In this document: in pieces, positions 26,478 through 36,100 of the stretch | Layout of the letters: every line of letters starts with the position of its first letter | How positions within the stretch are numbered: the stretch's first letter is position 1 | Assembly: GCF_050753345.1 (NCBI RefSeq) | Contig: NZ_JBLZFX010000007.1 | Coordinates: forward strand, 45,888 to 109,887 | Origin: Alkalinema pantanalense | GTDB lineage: Bacteria > Cyanobacteriota > Cyanobacteriia > Leptolyngbyales > Leptolyngbyaceae | Direction of reading: 5' to 3' | DNA length: 64,000 bases | Notes under the pieces: generated by a model | What the model was told of the DNA's origin: nothing | The model's database searches: none | What the model saw: the letters and a program-made list of their open reading frames with translations, nothing else | Made by a program: the position numbers and the translations under genes

Positions 26478-27572
26478 CTAGAACACGGCTTGCTTCCGCA
26501 GCAATTCACTGATGGTTAAATCTGGCTGCGGCACCCCCTCAAACACAGTTCCGACTTTGCCTTGGGAGAAGTGCAGATTCGTCAAGCGGTAGCCCTCATC
26601 CGGCAGTGGGATGTAGCCAACCTGCGGAACCAGTTGTTTCGCGTTGTTGAGGTAGTACGTCACAAAGGCTTGCAATTCTGGCTTATTTTGAACCGCAACG
26701 ATGTTGACGTAAATGAATAGGGGACGGGAAAAGGGGCGATATTGGGCTTTTTCCACCGTTTCTCGTGAGGGCAAAACTGCGCCTCGACCATTCCCTGGAT
26801 CAACCGCTAAGGCTTTGAGTTGGTTTTGCTTGGCTTCATAGTAGGCCAGTCCAAAGTAGCCCAGGGCATTCGGGTCTTGCAGCACGCCTGCAACGAGTTC
26901 ATTGTCGTCCTCACTGGCGGTGTAGTCTGTCCGGCTGGCTTGGGGTTTGCCAGTTGTCACTTCGTTGAAGTAATCAAACGTTCCAGAATCTTTGCCTGCG
27001 CCATACAGCTTGAGCGGTCGATCGGGATAGGAAGCGCGAATCTGATTCCAGTTGGTGATTTTTCCCTGGGCAGTGGGTTCCCAAATTTTCTTCAGTTCAG
27101 CTACAGTGATATCCTTTGCCCAAGTATTTTGCGGATTCACAACCACTGTGAGCGCATCAAAGGCGATCGGGAATTCATAGAAGCGAACACCCGCTTTTCC
27201 ACAAGCTTCTATTTCTTCTTTGAGGATTGGACGAGAGGCATTATTGATGTCCGTTTCGCCCGCACAGAATTTCTTAAAACCACCTCCCGTTCCAGAGAAT
27301 TTGAGGTCGATCGGGCCTACTTTGGCATCGGTGGTTCGACGGTACTGCTTCACCATCAATTCAGAAATGGGAAACACCGTACTCGAACCATCAATTTTGA
27401 TTCCTGGGGAAGGCGGCATCACTGTTTTTTTCAGATCTTGGGCCGCATTAGCCGCTTGGGGTTGAGTGGAATCGGTTGTGGGATTGGAAGTCGTACAACC
27501 TGCGATGCCCAGGGCCATTACAATACAAGCACTCAGCAGGCGGTGGAAGGAAATGAATGTTTGAAGGGTCAT
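26478..27572 (-). CDS. PstS-like phosphate-binding lipoprotein (arsenic operon)
   Basis: A 364-residue periplasmic binding protein. A signal peptide ends in the lipobox ALGIAGC, followed by a Thr/Ser/Gln-rich linker. The phosphate-binding family blocks IDGSSTVFPISELM, FSGTGGGFKKFCAGETDINNASRPI and GAGKDSGTFDYF are present. It belongs to the SphX/PstS group. In arsenic operons with arsJ, such proteins are often found and may select between phosphate and arsenate or help phosphate supply; which of these applies cannot be told. No pst permease is nearby. Start chosen at ATG 27572, since the signal peptide begins there. Confidence 0.88.
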   Translation of the reverse strand: MTLQTFISFHRLLSACIVMALGIAGCTTSNPTTDSTQPQAANAAQDLKKTVMPPSPGIKIDGSSTVFPISELMVKQYRRTTDAKVGPIDLKFSGTGGGFKKFCAGETDINNASRPILKEEIEACGKAGVRFYEFPIAFDALTVVVNPQNTWAKDITVAELKKIWEPTAQGKITNWNQIRASYPDRPLKLYGAGKDSGTFDYFNEVTTGKPQASRTDYTASEDDNELVAGVLQDPNALGYFGLAYYEAKQNQLKALAVDPGNGRGAVLPSRETVEKAQYRPFSRPLFIYVNIVAVQNKPELQAFVTYYLNNAKQLVPQVGYIPLPDEGYRLTNLHFSQGKVGTVFEGVPQPDLTISELLRKQAVF

Positions 27573-27628
27573 ATTTGAAATGTCATTGTGTCTCTCACCG
27601 AGGGGCAGTGAGGAATGCAATAATCATT

Positions 27629-27651
27629 TCAAGTAAATTTGATATTTTCAA
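27629..27651. promoter_or_regulatory. Candidate ArsR operator, upstream of pstS-like gene
   Basis: TTGA-TATTT-TCAA at 27639-27651 is an inverted repeat; a second TCAA lies at 27629-27632, giving TCAA/TTGA half-sites in alternation. It lies 57-80 bases before the pstS-like start and directly after arsR, as expected for an ArsR/SmtB-type site. Confidence 0.45.
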
Positions 27652-27698
27652 GTGTTCTATAAAACATCGAGCGTTAAGAAAAGTGAAAACTTGATGGA

Positions 27699-28028
27699 TT
27701 ACCCTTCATCGCGACATTTCCGTGGGGGCAGAATGGGGCTTAAACGGCGAAACTCTGCTAAATACTGTTCTAAAACGACAAATTGAGCTAAATTCAAACT
27801 GTAGTAAACCCAACGGCCTTCTTGTCGGGCTTGAACTAGCTGGGCTTCTTTGAGCGTCTTGAGGTGGAAGGAGAGCTTCGACTGGCTGACTTCAAGGGTT
27901 TCGCACAAATCACAAACGCAGAGCTCACGATCGCGCAATAGATCTAACACCTGAACACGCAAGGGATCAGAGAGCGCATGAAATCCCGCAACAATAATAT
28001 TTGATGAAAGGTCAACAGTCTTTGGCAT
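27699..28028 (-). CDS. arsR: Arsenic-responsive repressor ArsR
   Basis: A 109-residue winged-helix repressor of the ArsR/SmtB family. The metal site ELCVCDLCETL (CxC plus a third cysteine in the recognition helix) is the classical three-thiolate As(III)/Sb(III) site, followed by the helix SQSKLSFHLKTLKEAQLV and the wing EGRWVYYSL. The ATG at 28028 is used; the track-level alternative is a TTG one codon earlier. It is the first gene of the minus-strand arsenic cluster and should release DNA when arsenite binds. Confidence 0.95.
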   Translation of the reverse strand: MPKTVDLSSNIIVAGFHALSDPLRVQVLDLLRDRELCVCDLCETLEVSQSKLSFHLKTLKEAQLVQARQEGRWVYYSLNLAQFVVLEQYLAEFRRLSPILPPRKCRDEG

Positions 28029-28180
28029 CAACTTTTCTCGAAATAATAGAAGGGTTAGTACTCTCAGTTTAGTTTGCGTTCAGAGGGATTGGGAAACCTC
28101 AATCCAACAATGCCTCGATCGTGCTGACGGTATCTCCATAGGTATAGCGAAACATTTGCATTTTTCTAGATAGTTTTCAA

Positions 28181-29416
28181 CTATTCCAGGTGACGCCCTT
28201 TGATCTGTTGTAAATCTTCTGGGTTTAGCGTTTCTCCGATCGTGTAATAACCTGCGGCCTTCTTCGCTTCCATTTCCACCCAGGCATCGGCTGGAATCCG
28301 ATCGTCCGGCAATGGCACCCGTTCTACGACGGTAATTCCAGACTCGACGATCGCGGTATATTTCATGTCACTCATGGAAACTAGGCGATCGATCTGTTGT
28401 ACCCCTAACCAATGCAACACATCCGGCATCAATGCCTGATACCGGGCATCCTGTACCCCTGCCACACATTCCGTCCGCTCAAAATAGCGATCGGCCCGAT
28501 CTCCCGATCGCTTCCGTGCATTGTAAACCAGATATTTCGTCACCTCCCCCAGCGCCCGCCCTTCCTTGCGGAAATAGACCACCAAGCCCGTTCCGCCCGC
28601 CTGCGCTGCTTGAATACATTCCTCAATGCCATGCATCAAATAGGGCCGACAGGTGCAAATATCCGAGCCAAAGACATCGGAGCCATTGCATTCATCATGG
28701 ATGCGTACGGTTAAAGGTCGAGTTACCTCCCCGATCGCAGCCACCTCGCCCACGATATAAACCGTTGTCCCACCGATCGGCGGTAACCACACCTTCAAAT
28801 CAGGCCGACTCAGGAGTTCTGGAAACATGCCCCCGGTTTGATGGTGCAGGGCTTGGCGCAGGCGATTCTCATCCACGCCCAACCGTTCCGCCACCCCCGG
28901 CAAATACCACACTGGATCGATCGCCACCTTCGTCACCCGCACATCCCCGGACTCTAGTAACCAGTGGCCATCCGGGTGCAACCGCCCCGCCGTCATGGCC
29001 TGGTGGATTTCCGGCAGATTTAAATGGGCTTGGGTAATCGCGATCGTGGGTTGAATGTTGTATTCCTTGACGATCAACGGCGCAAATACCTCCGTCACCC
29101 GTGCGCCCCAGGGATCCAATGAAACAATGCGCCGCCGACTACACCAGGCCGGATTGGGCGGAATCTGGACGATCGGTTCCGTCTGGCTCAAATCACTGCG
29201 GTGGTCTGGACTCAGTTGCCCCGTGGCCACGGCCAATGCCCGATAGACGCTATAACTGCCGCCATGGGTGCCAATTACATTGCGGTGCTTCGGGTTGGTC
29301 ACCGTTCCCACGATCGCACCCCGTTCCAGCGGATCGCAAGCGCCCCAACGGATGCGGGGCTGCAATCCAGCCAGTTTCAGCGAAGAATTTTTAGGAGGAA
29401 GCGGTTGGCTGACCAT
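28181..29416 (-). CDS. GTP cyclohydrolase II-like protein, Urc1 type
   Basis: A 411-residue protein. Its C-terminal half is a GTP cyclohydrolase II domain: the zinc cysteines lie in HDECNGSDVFGSDICTCRPYL and a catalytic region in YFRKEGRALGEVTKYLVYNARKR. The N-terminal about 170 residues (NVIGTHGGSYSVYRALAVATG, RIVSLDPWGARVTEVF, PTIAITQAHLNLPEI) are absent from the riboflavin enzyme RibA and are shared with the fungal uracil-catabolism protein Urc1 and its bacterial relatives. There is no DHBP synthase domain. It therefore probably does not make riboflavin. Its true substrate here is unknown; no other uracil-catabolism gene is adjacent. Confidence 0.82.
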   Translation of the reverse strand: MVSQPLPPKNSSLKLAGLQPRIRWGACDPLERGAIVGTVTNPKHRNVIGTHGGSYSVYRALAVATGQLSPDHRSDLSQTEPIVQIPPNPAWCSRRRIVSLDPWGARVTEVFAPLIVKEYNIQPTIAITQAHLNLPEIHQAMTAGRLHPDGHWLLESGDVRVTKVAIDPVWYLPGVAERLGVDENRLRQALHHQTGGMFPELLSRPDLKVWLPPIGGTTVYIVGEVAAIGEVTRPLTVRIHDECNGSDVFGSDICTCRPYLMHGIEECIQAAQAGGTGLVVYFRKEGRALGEVTKYLVYNARKRSGDRADRYFERTECVAGVQDARYQALMPDVLHWLGVQQIDRLVSMSDMKYTAIVESGITVVERVPLPDDRIPADAWVEMEAKKAAGYYTIGETLNPEDLQQIKGRHLE

Positions 29417-29528
29417 GGGTTAACCCGTGCAAGGGAGAAAGGGAAAAAGGGACGAGATCGCAAACCTGACGAGCGAATGACTCGTCTACTAATGACTCAT
29501 CTATTACTGTTGATTAGCCATCCATTGA

Positions 29529-30725
29529 TTAGCCATCCATGCTGGCTGGACGACCTGCCTGCCGCAGCGCTTCAATAATTTGCACATTGGCTTTTGGGAA
29601 GGGATATTGATCGATCGTCTCCAACGTGACCCAGTTCACCTCATCGCATTCGATCGTCTGGGGTTCGCCCGCCACATGGCGACAATGGTGCACATGCAGC
29701 GTCACTTTAAAGTGGGTATAGGCATGATCCACCGTGATTAGTTTTTCTCCCACCGCGATTTCGATTCCCAGTTCTTCCCGGATTTCCCGCTGGATGCAGT
29801 CTTGGATCGTCTCGTTGGGTTCTACCTTCCCGCCCGGAAATTCCCAAAGCCCCCCGAGCAGCCCCTCCTGCTTGCGGCGATCGATCAAAATGTTGCCTTG
29901 GTCATCCCAGATCACAGCAACGCCAATAACTTTGTGGGGGAGTGGTGCCTTGGTTTCTGTCATAGGTATGTTTGTCTGAACCCCTAAATTGTAAGCCTTG
30001 CAGTGTGCATTCCATGGACAGAGCAAACAGCCGGGATTGTGCGGGGTGCAGAGGGTGGCCCCCAAGTCCATCAGCGCTTGGTTAAAGTCCCGGCCCCGAT
30101 CGGGCGGCACCAAGGCTTCCGAGATGGCCCAGAGGCGATCGAGGGCTTTCGCCGGGGGAACCTCGAGGGCTAGCAATCGCGCCAACACCCGCTTCACGTT
30201 GCCATCCAAAATCGGCAACGGTAGATTAAACGCCGCACTTAAGATGCCCCCCGCCGTCGTCCGGCCAATTCCTGGCAGTGCGAGGGTTGCTTCCAGTGTT
30301 TCAGGAAACTGTCCTTGATACTGTTCAACGATCACTTTTGCGGCCTTGTGCAAGTTGCGGGCACGGGCATAGTAGCCCAAGCCTTCCCAAGCCTTCAAAA
30401 CCTCCTGCTGATCCGCTGAGGCTAGGATTTCCACCCGGGGAAAGCGATCGAGCCAGCGCTGGAAATACGGAATCACCGTTTTCACCTGGGTTTGCTGCAA
30501 CATGATTTCGGAAATCCAAATGGCATAGGGGTCCCGCAGCTTGCGCCAAGGCAAATCCCGGCCACGGTCGCCATACCAATCCAGCAGCGATCGCCGCAGG
30601 GTGTCCAGCACGGTGGGTGAACCGATTTCCCCAGCCCGATCGGATGACCACAAAAAATTCGGCAGATGAGGATCCACCGAATCAAGAGGGGTTATTTGTT
30701 GTGTTGTTTGTCTAGAGGAAGCCAT
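29529..30725 (-). CDS. mutY: A/G-specific adenine glycosylase MutY with Nudix domain
   Basis: A 398-residue base-excision repair enzyme that removes adenine opposite 8-oxoguanine. The N-terminal glycosylase has LPWRKLRDPYAIWISEIMLQQTQV, the helix-hairpin-helix LPGIGRTTAGGI, the catalytic aspartate in LPILDGNVKRVLARL, and the four iron-sulfur cysteines in CTPHNPGCLLCPWNAHC. The C-terminal domain is MutT-like, with the Nudix pattern GKVEPNETIQDCIQREIREELGIE intact, which recognises the damaged base. The ATG at 30725 is used instead of a TTG three codons earlier. Confidence 0.96.
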   Translation of the reverse strand: MASSRQTTQQITPLDSVDPHLPNFLWSSDRAGEIGSPTVLDTLRRSLLDWYGDRGRDLPWRKLRDPYAIWISEIMLQQTQVKTVIPYFQRWLDRFPRVEILASADQQEVLKAWEGLGYYARARNLHKAAKVIVEQYQGQFPETLEATLALPGIGRTTAGGILSAAFNLPLPILDGNVKRVLARLLALEVPPAKALDRLWAISEALVPPDRGRDFNQALMDLGATLCTPHNPGCLLCPWNAHCKAYNLGVQTNIPMTETKAPLPHKVIGVAVIWDDQGNILIDRRKQEGLLGGLWEFPGGKVEPNETIQDCIQREIREELGIEIAVGEKLITVDHAYTHFKVTLHVHHCRHVAGEPQTIECDEVNWVTLETIDQYPFPKANVQIIEALRQAGRPASMDG

Positions 30726-30944
30726 TGGATTCAAAATGCAGGTTCACCAAACACAGATGCCACCGTGGTTCAGTCAAACAGTGGTTTCGCCAATGTACAG
30801 ACCTTCCATCGGCAACAGAGGCCAACTGTATCGCGTTCGTCTTGCATTTTCAATGTTCAAGTCTCGATCGAGAAATCTAAGGCGCTGCATCTGATGATTT
30901 CCAACCTCAGATTGCCCATCAGCCTGTCGTAAATGACCAAATAG

Positions 30945-31277
30945 CTAAACTTCAAAGTTGGAGAGCGTTTGTTCAAGGGCCATTCGCTGTTCCACATTGC
31001 GGAGGAAGTAGCCGCTCATCATCGCCGAAGCCAATAACTGCCCCAAACTTTCGCGATTGGTTGTAATTGCAACATCAAAGGCTCCAGATGGCAGTCCACC
31101 TAACAACCCGATAATATTGCGCTCCATCACTTGAAGCACTTCTGAAGAATCAGGGCGAGATAACTGAGCTACGGTTTCTGGACTTAGCGCCTGAACATAC
31201 TCCCACAATTGGCTGGGATCGTTGCCATGGGAATTAAATTCAGAAAGATTAATCGCGTCGTTCACGGGAACCTCCAT
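30945..31277 (-). CDS. DUF760 family protein
   Basis: A 110-residue protein of the DUF760 family, which is found in cyanobacteria and plastids. The conserved segment runs from LWEYVQALSPETVAQLSRP through VMERNIIGLLGGLPS to SREL-like NRESLGQLLASAMMSGYFLRNVEQRM. It is all-helical, soluble and without known function. Its upstream region is 200 bases and separates it from dps in the same direction. Confidence 0.82.
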   Translation of the reverse strand: MEVPVNDAINLSEFNSHGNDPSQLWEYVQALSPETVAQLSRPDSSEVLQVMERNIIGLLGGLPSGAFDVAITTNRESLGQLLASAMMSGYFLRNVEQRMALEQTLSNFEV

Positions 31278-31428
31278 CGGAGAAAACAGGCTAACACTGT
31301 TGGACGGACTGCGTTGATAGGTTTAGGTATCTGACGAATTGTGTCCAACGGGTCGAGTAAAAGTGTTTCCTGAGGGATGCACCTAATTTAACAAGCTAAT
31401 CTCAACTCGGCAGTAGGCAGAACCGAAC

Positions 31429-31491
31429 CCAAGGGTGGGGGGTTTCTACAAACATCCGGTTAATCGCGATCCAAAATTCCCCAACCCTTGG
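31429..31491. terminator. Hairpin downstream of dps
   Basis: CCAAGGGT-GGGG at 31429-31440 pairs with CCCC-a-ACCCTTGG at 31479-31491, with a 38-base loop. It lies directly after the dps stop on the minus strand but has no clear T run, so a structural or attenuating role is as likely as termination. Confidence 0.4.
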
Positions 31492-31501
31492 CATGACAGG
31501 A

Positions 31502-31978
31502 CTATTCCAGTAAGCTGCGCAGCATCCAGGCATTTTTCTCGTGGAGTTGCATCCGCTGGGTCAGCAAGTCTGCGGTGGGTTCATCCTGGGCGGCATCAAC
31601 GACTGCAAAGAGCGATCGAGCCGTGCGAACCACCGCTTCCTGGCCTTCTACGAGGAGCTGAATCATTTCCTCCGCCTTGGGCACCCCAGCGGTTTCAGGA
31701 ATGGAGGTCAGCTTGGCGTAGTCGCTGTAGGTACCGGGAGCCGGAAAGCCCAGGGCCCGAATCCGTTCTGCGATCAAATCCACCGCCAGCGCCAATTCTG
31801 TGTACTGCGTTTCAAACATCAAGTGCAGCGTGTTAAACATTGGCCCCGTCACGTTCCAGTGGAAGTTGTGGGTTTTAAGGTACAACGTGTAGGTATCGGC
31901 TAATAGTCGCGATAGACCATCTGCAATGTCTTTGCGGGCCGCATCATCAATTCCAATATTGACTGCTTTAGTTGCCAT
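31502..31978 (-). CDS. dps: Dps ferritin-like DNA-protection protein
   Basis: A 158-residue Dps-family mini-ferritin. The ferroxidase-site pattern KTHNFHWNVTGPMFNTLHLMFETQYTELALAVDLIAERIRALG is present, with the two histidines and the acidic residues at the dimer interface. Such 12-mers oxidise iron with hydrogen peroxide, store it and shield DNA. AGGA lies seven bases before the ATG. The neighbouring gene downstream is a DUF760 protein. Confidence 0.95.
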   Translation of the reverse strand: MATKAVNIGIDDAARKDIADGLSRLLADTYTLYLKTHNFHWNVTGPMFNTLHLMFETQYTELALAVDLIAERIRALGFPAPGTYSDYAKLTSIPETAGVPKAEEMIQLLVEGQEAVVRTARSLFAVVDAAQDEPTADLLTQRMQLHEKNAWMLRSLLE

Positions 31979-32476
31979 AGTTTTTCCTCTCTTCTTACGT
32001 TTAAAGCGATTTTTGCAGTTGATTTAATACCAACCATTCAATGGGTTGATTCGATTCACTGGCTTGTAGTTCTTGCAGCTTCCTAGAAAAGGCTCACAGA
32101 CGAATGAGGAGTAAGGGATCAGTTTTGAAAGGCCAGGAATGATTGAATCTATACAAATCATACTCGTAATGAGTACGACTTGCAAGCAGGATCTTGGGGA
32201 TCGTGCTTTTCCCGATCGCCCCTTACAATAGTTGGCAGGATCTTAAGTCATCATCCAAAGACATCCTCAGTCATCGTCTACAATCATTAGCAACCGCTAA
32301 GAGTCAGACCTCGATCGGCTCGCATTGGCGGAAGGGCGAACTATCATCTGTGCTTATCAAGCTGATAAATATAAGCTTAATAAGCTTCCGGTTGATAAGC
32401 CGCCTTTTTCCGCAGTTTGCTTCCTATTCAGAGTTACGCTTTCGCAGTTATACCCTTGCAATCAACGGAACCCGCC
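31979..32476. other. Intergenic between divergent dps and repeat-protein gene
   Basis: A 498-base gap that must hold two promoters. ATAAGC recurs four times near 32358-32400. No RNA gene or operator could be identified. Confidence 0.45.
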
Positions 32477-32998
32477 ATGCATCCCGTATACCAAATTCAG
32501 CCGCCCATTGGTTGGAATCCTCCTACCAATCCTGACGAACAAACGATCGCGCCGCCCGTCGGTGGCATCCGAACCTATGCGATCAAACCGCCGATCGGGG
32601 CTGCTGACACGAGCCATTACAATGTCATTCCGCCGATCGGGTCAGAGCCTGCCACGATGGTGCCTAGCCAACCGGTTACAGTTCCCACTGGTGCACCCGC
32701 TTGCCCGTCGTTGCATCCTGCTTACAGTGTGTCGCCAGCAGGGATGGACACCACTCCTTGCCCCATTGTTCAACCGCCGATCGGGTCGGAACCCGCCACG
32801 ATGGTTCCCAGCCAGCCAGTAATGCCTCCCTATGGGGCCAATCCCGTTAATCAACCTGTGGATCCCGCGATTGGGTCAACGCCCAGCACAATGGTTCCGA
32901 GTCAGCCGATTCAACCCCCAATCGGATCGACCCCGATGACCTTGATTCCTAGCCAACCGATCCAACCCCCGATCGGCGGCCCTCGCTGGAATCAGTAG
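32477..32998 (+). CDS. Proline-rich repeat protein
   Basis: A 173-residue protein with no membrane segment or signal peptide. It consists of imperfect repeats around PPIGSEPATMVPSQPV: the block PPIG appears about seven times and SQP about five. The first ATG is at 32477; further upstream the frame only offers a TTG. Pro, Ile, Gly and Ser dominate, so it is likely to be extended or disordered, perhaps a linker or scaffold for SH3-like partners. I recognise no family. Its upstream gene is divergent dps and the SNF2 gene follows after 114 bases. Confidence 0.65.
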   Translation: MHPVYQIQPPIGWNPPTNPDEQTIAPPVGGIRTYAIKPPIGAADTSHYNVIPPIGSEPATMVPSQPVTVPTGAPACPSLHPAYSVSPAGMDTTPCPIVQPPIGSEPATMVPSQPVMPPYGANPVNQPVDPAIGSTPSTMVPSQPIQPPIGSTPMTLIPSQPIQPPIGGPRWNQ

Positions 32999-33112
32999 AG
33001 AATCTGCATTATTGTGTCAGCCTCTTGAAAATTACGAACTAATCACGGCATGATTAGGGCGTTGGCAACGTTCTGAAGCTGCTGGTTTGCAGTGGTGATC
33101 AGGAGGCTTGGC

Positions 33113-36100
33113 GTGGCAGTTTTGCATGGTAGTTGGATTCCGCAAACCAGCCAATTTTTTCTATGGGGAGAAACTTGGCGGCATCTTGATTCGCTTCCTG
33201 AGGCACAGGGTGAACCTTTGCCGCATCCATATCTGCTTAGTCCCCAAGAACTGTGGGATGGTCTAAAGGCGGTTGATCTGAGTGCGTTCAGTGCGAGTTC
33301 GCCTTCGGAACCGGTCAGAGAGACGGGGCGATCGCGCAAAAAAACTGTGGCTCCTTCAGATGATTGCTCAGTCACCCAGCCTTGGGGCGATCGGTGGGTG
33401 AGTCAATCCCTTCTGCTGCCGACCCACGATCGCTTACCGATTCTCTCGGGGACAGATTTCGATCCCGCTAGCCAGTCCTCCAGCGATCCCTCGCAGGCCC
33501 CAACGTTACAAGCTTGGCAGGTATCCGGGGTCGCGTTGGAGATTAGCGATGCCCTGAAAATTTTGCACACCATTCCCCTTGGCTTACTGAACGATCGGGA
33601 TTCCCTCTGGGGCGAAGATTTGCGTTTTTGGTGCCATAGCGTGCGCTGGGGGTTGGATTTATTGGCAAGAGGTAAGTTTTTGCCCACACTCCAAGCGACT
33701 GAGGAGGTAGCCCTGTCCCAATGGCAGGTGGTGCTGGATAGCGCGATCGATCAGGAACGATTGGGCCACCTTGCGCACCGGATGCCCTTGGTGTGTCAAG
33801 TTTACGGTCAAGTGACGCCTGGGCAATTTGAAACTGTAGGACGACAGGGCCGATCGCAGATTATTGATTTTTTGAACTACAGCGTTGACCACTTTATTCG
33901 TCAGGCGTTTTCTAGCAATCCCTTAGCGATTCCTAAAGTCATTCCCAAAGGCTTGCAATCCTGGATTCAGTCCCTCCAACATTCTCAAGCGAACCTTGAT
34001 GCAACCCTTGCGGAAGGCTTAATGCCAGCCTTAACTGCTTGGACCGCAACCCTGCAATTGCAAATTGACCAGTTTCGGCCTTGCCTGCGGCTACATCCCC
34101 CGACAGCCGGGGAGAAAACCTGGATTGTGGAGTATGGCCTTCAGGCGATCGGGGATCCCCAGTTTTGGGTTTCAGCCCCCGTGATTTGGCAAAATCCGGT
34201 GGAAACGTTAATGCTCTCGGGACGATCGATCGTGCGGCCCCAGGAAACGCTGTTGCGGGGGTTGGGGTTGGCCTGCCGGGTCTATCCCAGTTTGGAAAGT
34301 AGCTTGCAAACGGCCTGTCCAGAAGTCTGCCATCTTGCGCCAGTGCAAGCCTATGAGTTTCTGCGATCGATCGCCTGGAAATTGCAGGAACGGGGCATCG
34401 GGGTTATTCTGCCGGAGAGTTTAGCCAACCGATCTGGCTGGGCCAATCGCCTCGGCTTGAAAATCACAGCCACCACACCTAAAAAATCTAAGCAGCAACG
34501 GTTGGGATTGCAAAGTTTACTCAATTTCCAATGGGAACTTTCCATTGGGGGACATAGTTTAAGCAAGGCGGAGTTTGAGAAACTCGTAGCGCTCAATATG
34601 CCGCTGGTGGAAATCAACGGTGAATGGGTGGAACTTCGATCCCAAGACATTCAGGCTGCTCAAAACTTCTTTGCCAGTCGCAAGGATCAAAAAAACCTTT
34701 CCTTGGAAGATGCCCTGCGTCTCAGTACGGGCGACACGCAGACGATCGAAAAATTGCCCGTTGTCAGCTTTGAAGCCTCGGGTGCTTTGCAGGAATTGGT
34801 GACAACCCTGACCGATAGTCAATCCATCACCCCGATCGCCCAACCGAAGGGCTTCCAAGGAGAATTACGACCCTACCAAGCGCGGGGTGTAGGTTGGTTA
34901 GCCTTTCTAGAACAGTGGGGCTTGGGGGCTTGTCTAGCCGATGACATGGGTTTGGGGAAAACGATTCAATTTATTGCCTTTCTGCTGCACCTCAAGCAAA
35001 ATAAAGCCCTGGAAAGCCCTATTCTGCTGGTCTGTCCCACTTCCGTTTTAGGCAATTGGGAACGGGAAATTAAACGGTTTGGCCCTAGTGTAAAGGTGTT
35101 ATTGCACCATGGTGATAAGCGATCGCAGGGCTTTATGTTCACGCCGCAGGCTAAAAAACACGATTTAGTGATTACAAGTTATGCGCTGATTCATCGGGAT
35201 GTGACAACGCTGAAAACAGTAGATTGGCAAGGGATCGTGCTCGATGAAGCGCAGAATATTAAAAACGCTGAAGCCAAGCAGTCCCAAGCGATCCGTCAAT
35301 TGGAAGCCCAATTCCGCATTGCCCTGACCGGGACTCCGGTGGAAAATCGCTTGGCTGAACTGTGGTCAATTCTCGACTTTCTCAATCCCGGTTATTTAGG
35401 GAGCAAGCAGTTTTTTCAGCGACGATTTGCTATTCCGATCGAACGCTACGGGGATACCACTTCGCTGCAAACCCTACGATCGCTGGTGCAACCGTTTATT
35501 TTACGCCGACTGAAAACCGATCGATCAATTATCCAAGATCTGCCCGAAAAGCAGGAAATGACGGTGTTTTGTGGATTGTCAGAACAACAAGCGGCAATTT
35601 ATCAACAAATTGTTGATAAATCATTGGCGGAAATTGAGAAAGCAGAAGGGATTCAACGCAAGGGAATTATTTTAGGATTGCTGACCAAACTCAAACAGGT
35701 TTGTAATCATCCTTTGCTACTTTCAGAAAAATCCAATGCTACGATTGATGCCCAGTTTTCTCCGGCTTCAGGGAAGATTCAACGTTTAGAAGAAATGCTG
35801 GAAGTGGTCTTGGCGGAGGGAGATCGGGCGTTGATTTTTACCCAGTTTGCGGAATGGGGCAAACTCCTAAAAGCGTATTTAGAAACTACTACCCGTCAAG
35901 AAGTTCTCTTCCTCTACGGCAGCACGTCTAAAGTCCAACGGGAAGCCATGGTCGATCGCTTTCAGCAGGATCCCCGTGCTCCACGATTGTTTATTCTGTC
36001 ACTGAAAGCGGGGGGCGTTGGGCTCAATTTGACCCGCGCCAATCATGTGTTTCATTTCGATCGCTGGTGGAATCCTGCTGTGGAAAATCAAGCCACCGAT

